Positions 61,653 through 64,000 of a stretch of 64,000 nt of DNA are shown here, one piece after another. Numbering within the stretch: position 1 is the first letter of the stretch; the number at the start of each line of letters is the position of its first letter. The translations under genes were made by a program, and so were the position numbers. The notes below the pieces were generated by a model. The model saw nothing but the letters and a program-made list of their open reading frames with translations. It searched no databases and was not told the origin of the DNA. Origin of the DNA: Castanea sativa (Eukaryota > Streptophyta > Magnoliopsida > Fagales > Fagaceae); contig NC_134014.1 of the NCBI RefSeq assembly GCF_040712315.1, positions 42,335,634-42,399,633 of the forward strand, in the 5' to 3' direction.

Positions 61653-64000
61653 TAATGCAAAAGTACCGCTATATACAAATGCACATTCTTATCATTTACA
61701 AAAAGGAGGGAACTGTTCCCTCTCCACATTGATGTGGAATACCAAATACCTAAGATGTTACTAACTCATGCTGTATGTAAGAAAGCTGCCACCTCTATTA
61801 TCTTTTTGGGTGTCCTTTCCTGCCTGATTGATACAAGTAGCACTGAATCTTTGAAATTACAGCCGTAGCATGATTTCAAACAGATAATACAATCTAGAAT
61901 GGTGAGGCAATAACATAGGTTCTATTTTTGTTGTTGAGCCAAAACACTTCCAATGAAAAGTACATAATGAATAATATGTATCAGATAATGAAATAACTAA
62001 ATTAAGTTTTTATAATTAAAATCATTTCCATATACATGAAATCAACATGGACCATGCTAAATTCTTGGCAGTTAGGCACTCTTCTAGCATTGGACTATTT
62101 CATTCTATGCTTCAGAAGCAAGGCTCTCAGGAGATAATTCCCATCCAAACTAAGTATCAACCCTAAAAATAAAGCACCATAGTGTACAGAATAATAAAAG
62201 CCAACAAGTTGAAAGCTAAGCTTTAAAAAAGCACATGCTTATGACATGCAAACTTTGAGAATATATTTGATAGTATAACTAAACAATAGTGTGGGTTCAG
62301 CCAGAGCATAATTAGCAGCTATTATGAACTTAAGTCAGAATAGTGAGATAAAACTAACATTCCAATCAAGTGTGGTGACATCTTTACTCTTCTCATTTGT
62401 TCTACCCTTAACATGTTTCAGCACCAGCACGTTCAAAGGACCATTAGAAGTAGATCTCGAGCTACCATCCACTATTGTCCATATACGAGCTGTTGAATCT
62501 CCGGATCTAGAAGTTTTATCAGGCATACGGCCAAAAACTATTAAAATTCACAACCTTAGATAATGTTACCATACCATAACAAAAACTGATCTGAAATTCC
62601 AGGAATAACAATGAAATTAACACATGCAATATGTTATAATTCTTAGTTGCCAAATCAAAACAGATGATCATTTCATTCAAAATTAATGATGCATTCAACT
62701 TCATTTCTATACTAAAGTCTACTTCTGAATAATATAATGATCTGCAGTAGCATGACTTAATGCAGAAGCTGATATAATCACACAAGAAATCCTTAGAAAA
62801 CCCTATTTGCTCCAGTAAAAAGTAAAGCAATTCTCAGTAACCCTTCGTAATGATTTTGCTTCAATTGGAAGATCATATCCAATGTGGAACCTGTAATTCA
62901 CTACGCAAAAGGACTAAGATGTAGGAAGTCTGAAATGCAGCAATAACGAAAAAGGATCGCAATATGAAAGCACATCAAATTAGTTGACATGAAAGATGCA
63001 TGTAACAGAATATACATAAGATGTTTAAACTAAGCTATAGATACACACAATGAACGAACACAAGAAGTATGTTATTCAACAAAGAAATATTACCCTGATG
63101 CAAGAAGAGAACCGGTTGGACTCCATGCACAAGCACATACCTGAAGGTAGAAAGTAAAAAAATATCAAATAATAGAGTGAGGTGGGCGAAGGGGGGACAA
63201 AAAAGTGCAGAAACATTGGAGACATGTTCAAACCTCTGAAGTATGTCCTTCCAAAATTGTCACATCAGAACTGGGAATTTCACATGCCTGAGAAGTCAAG
63301 TCTGTAGAGATATCCATTGGTTCTGGTCCTATAAAACACATCCAGAGAGTTTTGTACTTCATGGTTGGTATAAAGGATAATACAAAGAGAGGTCAAGAAA
63401 ACAGAGGAAATACTTTCAATGCCAATGTAAACTTACCTGCAAATACACCATTATCTTCAGGTTTTACAATAACTTTATCCTCAACATCTGTAACCATTTC
63501 TCTGTCAGTGTGATCCTCGTGTTGCTTTTCTCGCTCCTTATCCTTTTCTGCCCTCTCCTTTTCCTTTTCTGCCCTCTCTTTATCCTTTTCACGTTCTTTC
63601 TCCCTTTCATGTCTTTCTTTATCTCTTATCCGTGCACGTTCTCCTTCATGTTCCCTGTCGAGCTCTTTATCTTTATCTCTATCCTTCTGTAGATTTTTCC
63701 TTTTTTCATTTATGATTTTCCGCAGTTCATAGACATCCTTTGTGATAAGATCCAAAGGTTGTAAGAATGAGAAATCTTCAACCAAGTCTGTGTCACTCTG
63801 ACAAGTTTAAAACAAACATTGATCGAGTTCAATTATGAGATAAGCAGAATAGCAAAAGTGGTTAAATTCATGCAGGAAGACAGATGACAAGCAAAAGAAT
63901 TAAGCATGCTAACATTACTCAAGTTTGCTTCCATCTCCAAGTACTGAAGTCCTTTTTGTACAAATGTTATAAGAGAACCAGGTGGAACCAAATTGCCATC
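54216..64000 (-). CDS. HOS15: HOS15/TBL1-type WD40 repeat protein, partial (N-terminus outside window)
   Basis: Arabidopsis HOS15 works with HDA9 and PWR in histone deacetylation and as a substrate receptor for CUL4-DDB1 ubiquitin ligase, acting in cold response and flowering. Exons (minus): >64000-63914, 63797-63437, 63328-63234, 63140-63094, 62506-62359, 61485-61422, 58761-58603, 58506-58385, 58006-57932, 56468-56415, 56303-56230, 54607-54533, 54435-54216. Together 1581 nt, 526 residues plus TAA, all frames continuous across GT-AG junctions. Visible residues 1-29 follow the LisH domain (ends [10 protein letters not shown]); about 55-120 is a highly charged Lys/Glu/Arg segment (coiled-coil-like, shorter than in Arabidopsis); from about 172 (ILEGHTSE) a WD40 propeller runs to the C-terminus VCVLDFRM. 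The LisH N-terminus lies outside. Introns hold a LINE and MITEs. It appears intact. Confidence 0.93.
54828..55500. mobile_element. MITE in a HOS15 intron, 673 bp
   Basis: The left end TTAGTTACACATTTAGTCCT and the right end, reverse-complemented, TTAGTTTCACATTTAGTCCT differ at one base, and CAACCCTTGCCCCATG against GAACCTTCACCCCATG extends the ends to about 45 bases. No target duplication was recognised. It lies between the twelfth and eleventh visible exons. Related phrases recur near 51030. Confidence 0.72.
56682..56829 (+). repeat. Direct repeat of 27 bases, 121 apart, in a HOS15 intron
   Basis: ATCTATGTCAATGGAACATA and the following seven bases occur at 56682-56708 and 56803-56829. Both are preceded by CA-rich sequence and ATAATGC. 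The likely origin is a local duplication of about 120 bases. The second copy was the target of the LINE insertion. Confidence 0.75.
56830..57880 (+). mobile_element. 5'-truncated LINE (L1-type) insertion in a HOS15 intron
   Basis: About 1.05 kb, antisense to HOS15. It encodes the C-terminal end of a LINE ORF2: [20 protein letters not shown] is typical sequence downstream of reverse transcriptase, then [20 protein letters not shown], and after a frameshift near 57345 the zinc-binding [17 protein letters not shown]. The 3' end is A-rich (AGATAAAAATAAA). Flanks AACATAAGATGCA (56817-56829) and AACATAAGCTGTA (57881-57893) form a 13-base target duplication with two mismatches. RT and endonuclease are missing, so it cannot move. 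Confidence 0.85.
59977..61106. mobile_element. Possible TIR element in the largest HOS15 intron
   Basis: ACTGGTGCAGTCAAAGG near 59979 and the inverse of CCTTTGACTACACTGGT near 61088 match at 15 of 17. Both are followed inward by GAGGCAC or GGCACC-rich sequence. No target duplication was found and the interior is unrecognised apart from a short (AG)n at about 60500. Tentative. Confidence 0.4.
61615..61650. repeat. (TA)n microsatellite in a HOS15 intron
   Basis: A pure TA run of about 36 bases. Confidence 0.9.

Noticed and set aside
61307..61732. Plus-strand 141-codon frame
   Set aside because: It overlaps a confirmed HOS15 exon on the other strand and runs into a (TA)n repeat.

Overview
This is a window of nuclear DNA from a flowering plant. 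It is AT-rich, gene-poor and full of transposable-element debris. Introns are GT-AG, the genes belong to land-plant families, and several repeats resemble ones I associate with woody eudicots. One foldback MITE and one SINE remind me of oak and other Fagaceae, but that is memory, not a search, so 'eudicot tree, perhaps Fagaceae' is an inference.

Four host genes appear functional, all on the minus strand. (1) A complete three-exon GH3 auxin-amido synthetase gene (11773-13786), 603 codons, with a TATA box, tandem bZIP sites and TGTC auxin-response-type motifs upstream. (2) A single-exon C2H2 zinc-finger repressor (37509-38087) with one QALGGH finger and two LxLxL motifs. (3) A two-exon gene for a 93-residue NFD6-like organelle protein (52160-52522), with a telo-box and site II motifs upstream. 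(4) The 3' 13 coding exons of a HOS15/TBL1-type WD40 gene (54216 to beyond 64000), whose N-terminal LisH part lies outside the window. I reconstructed every splice junction of genes 1, 3 and 4, and the reading frames close. A PPR-DYW pseudogene (53012-53593, plus strand) lies between genes 3 and 4. The four genes do not form a cluster or pathway; they share only a location.

Layout: 1-5300, degraded hAT-like DNA with a Ty3/gypsy piece in the odd order pol-end/LTR/primer site/gag; 5363-6017, a solo LTR; 6-11 kb, mostly unrecognised; 11.4-14.3 kb, GH3 and its promoter; 15-21 kb, a Tourist-like MITE, three SINEs, a hAT-like MITE with a hairpin inside, a long-TIR Mutator-like element and a foldback; 23-31 kb, a CACTA-like end, LTR fragments, foldbacks and a 17-base micro-insertion; 33.5-34.7 kb, two diverged copies of one MITE beside a compound microsatellite; 37.5-38.2 kb, the zinc-finger gene; 39-47.3 kb, two unusual tandem duplications, hAT-like MITEs and a second gypsy gag; 47.5-48 kb, a long inverted repeat; 52-64 kb, the NFD6-like gene, PPR pseudogene and HOS15, whose introns carry a 5'-truncated LINE and MITEs.

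I found no clear new biological system. The best leads are structural: the Mutator-like element with a GC-rich core, the long inverted repeat near 47.7 kb, nested-period tandem repeats near 39 and 44.5 kb, and the micro-insertion at 30.9 kb. All coordinates come from reading by eye; no alignments or searches were run.
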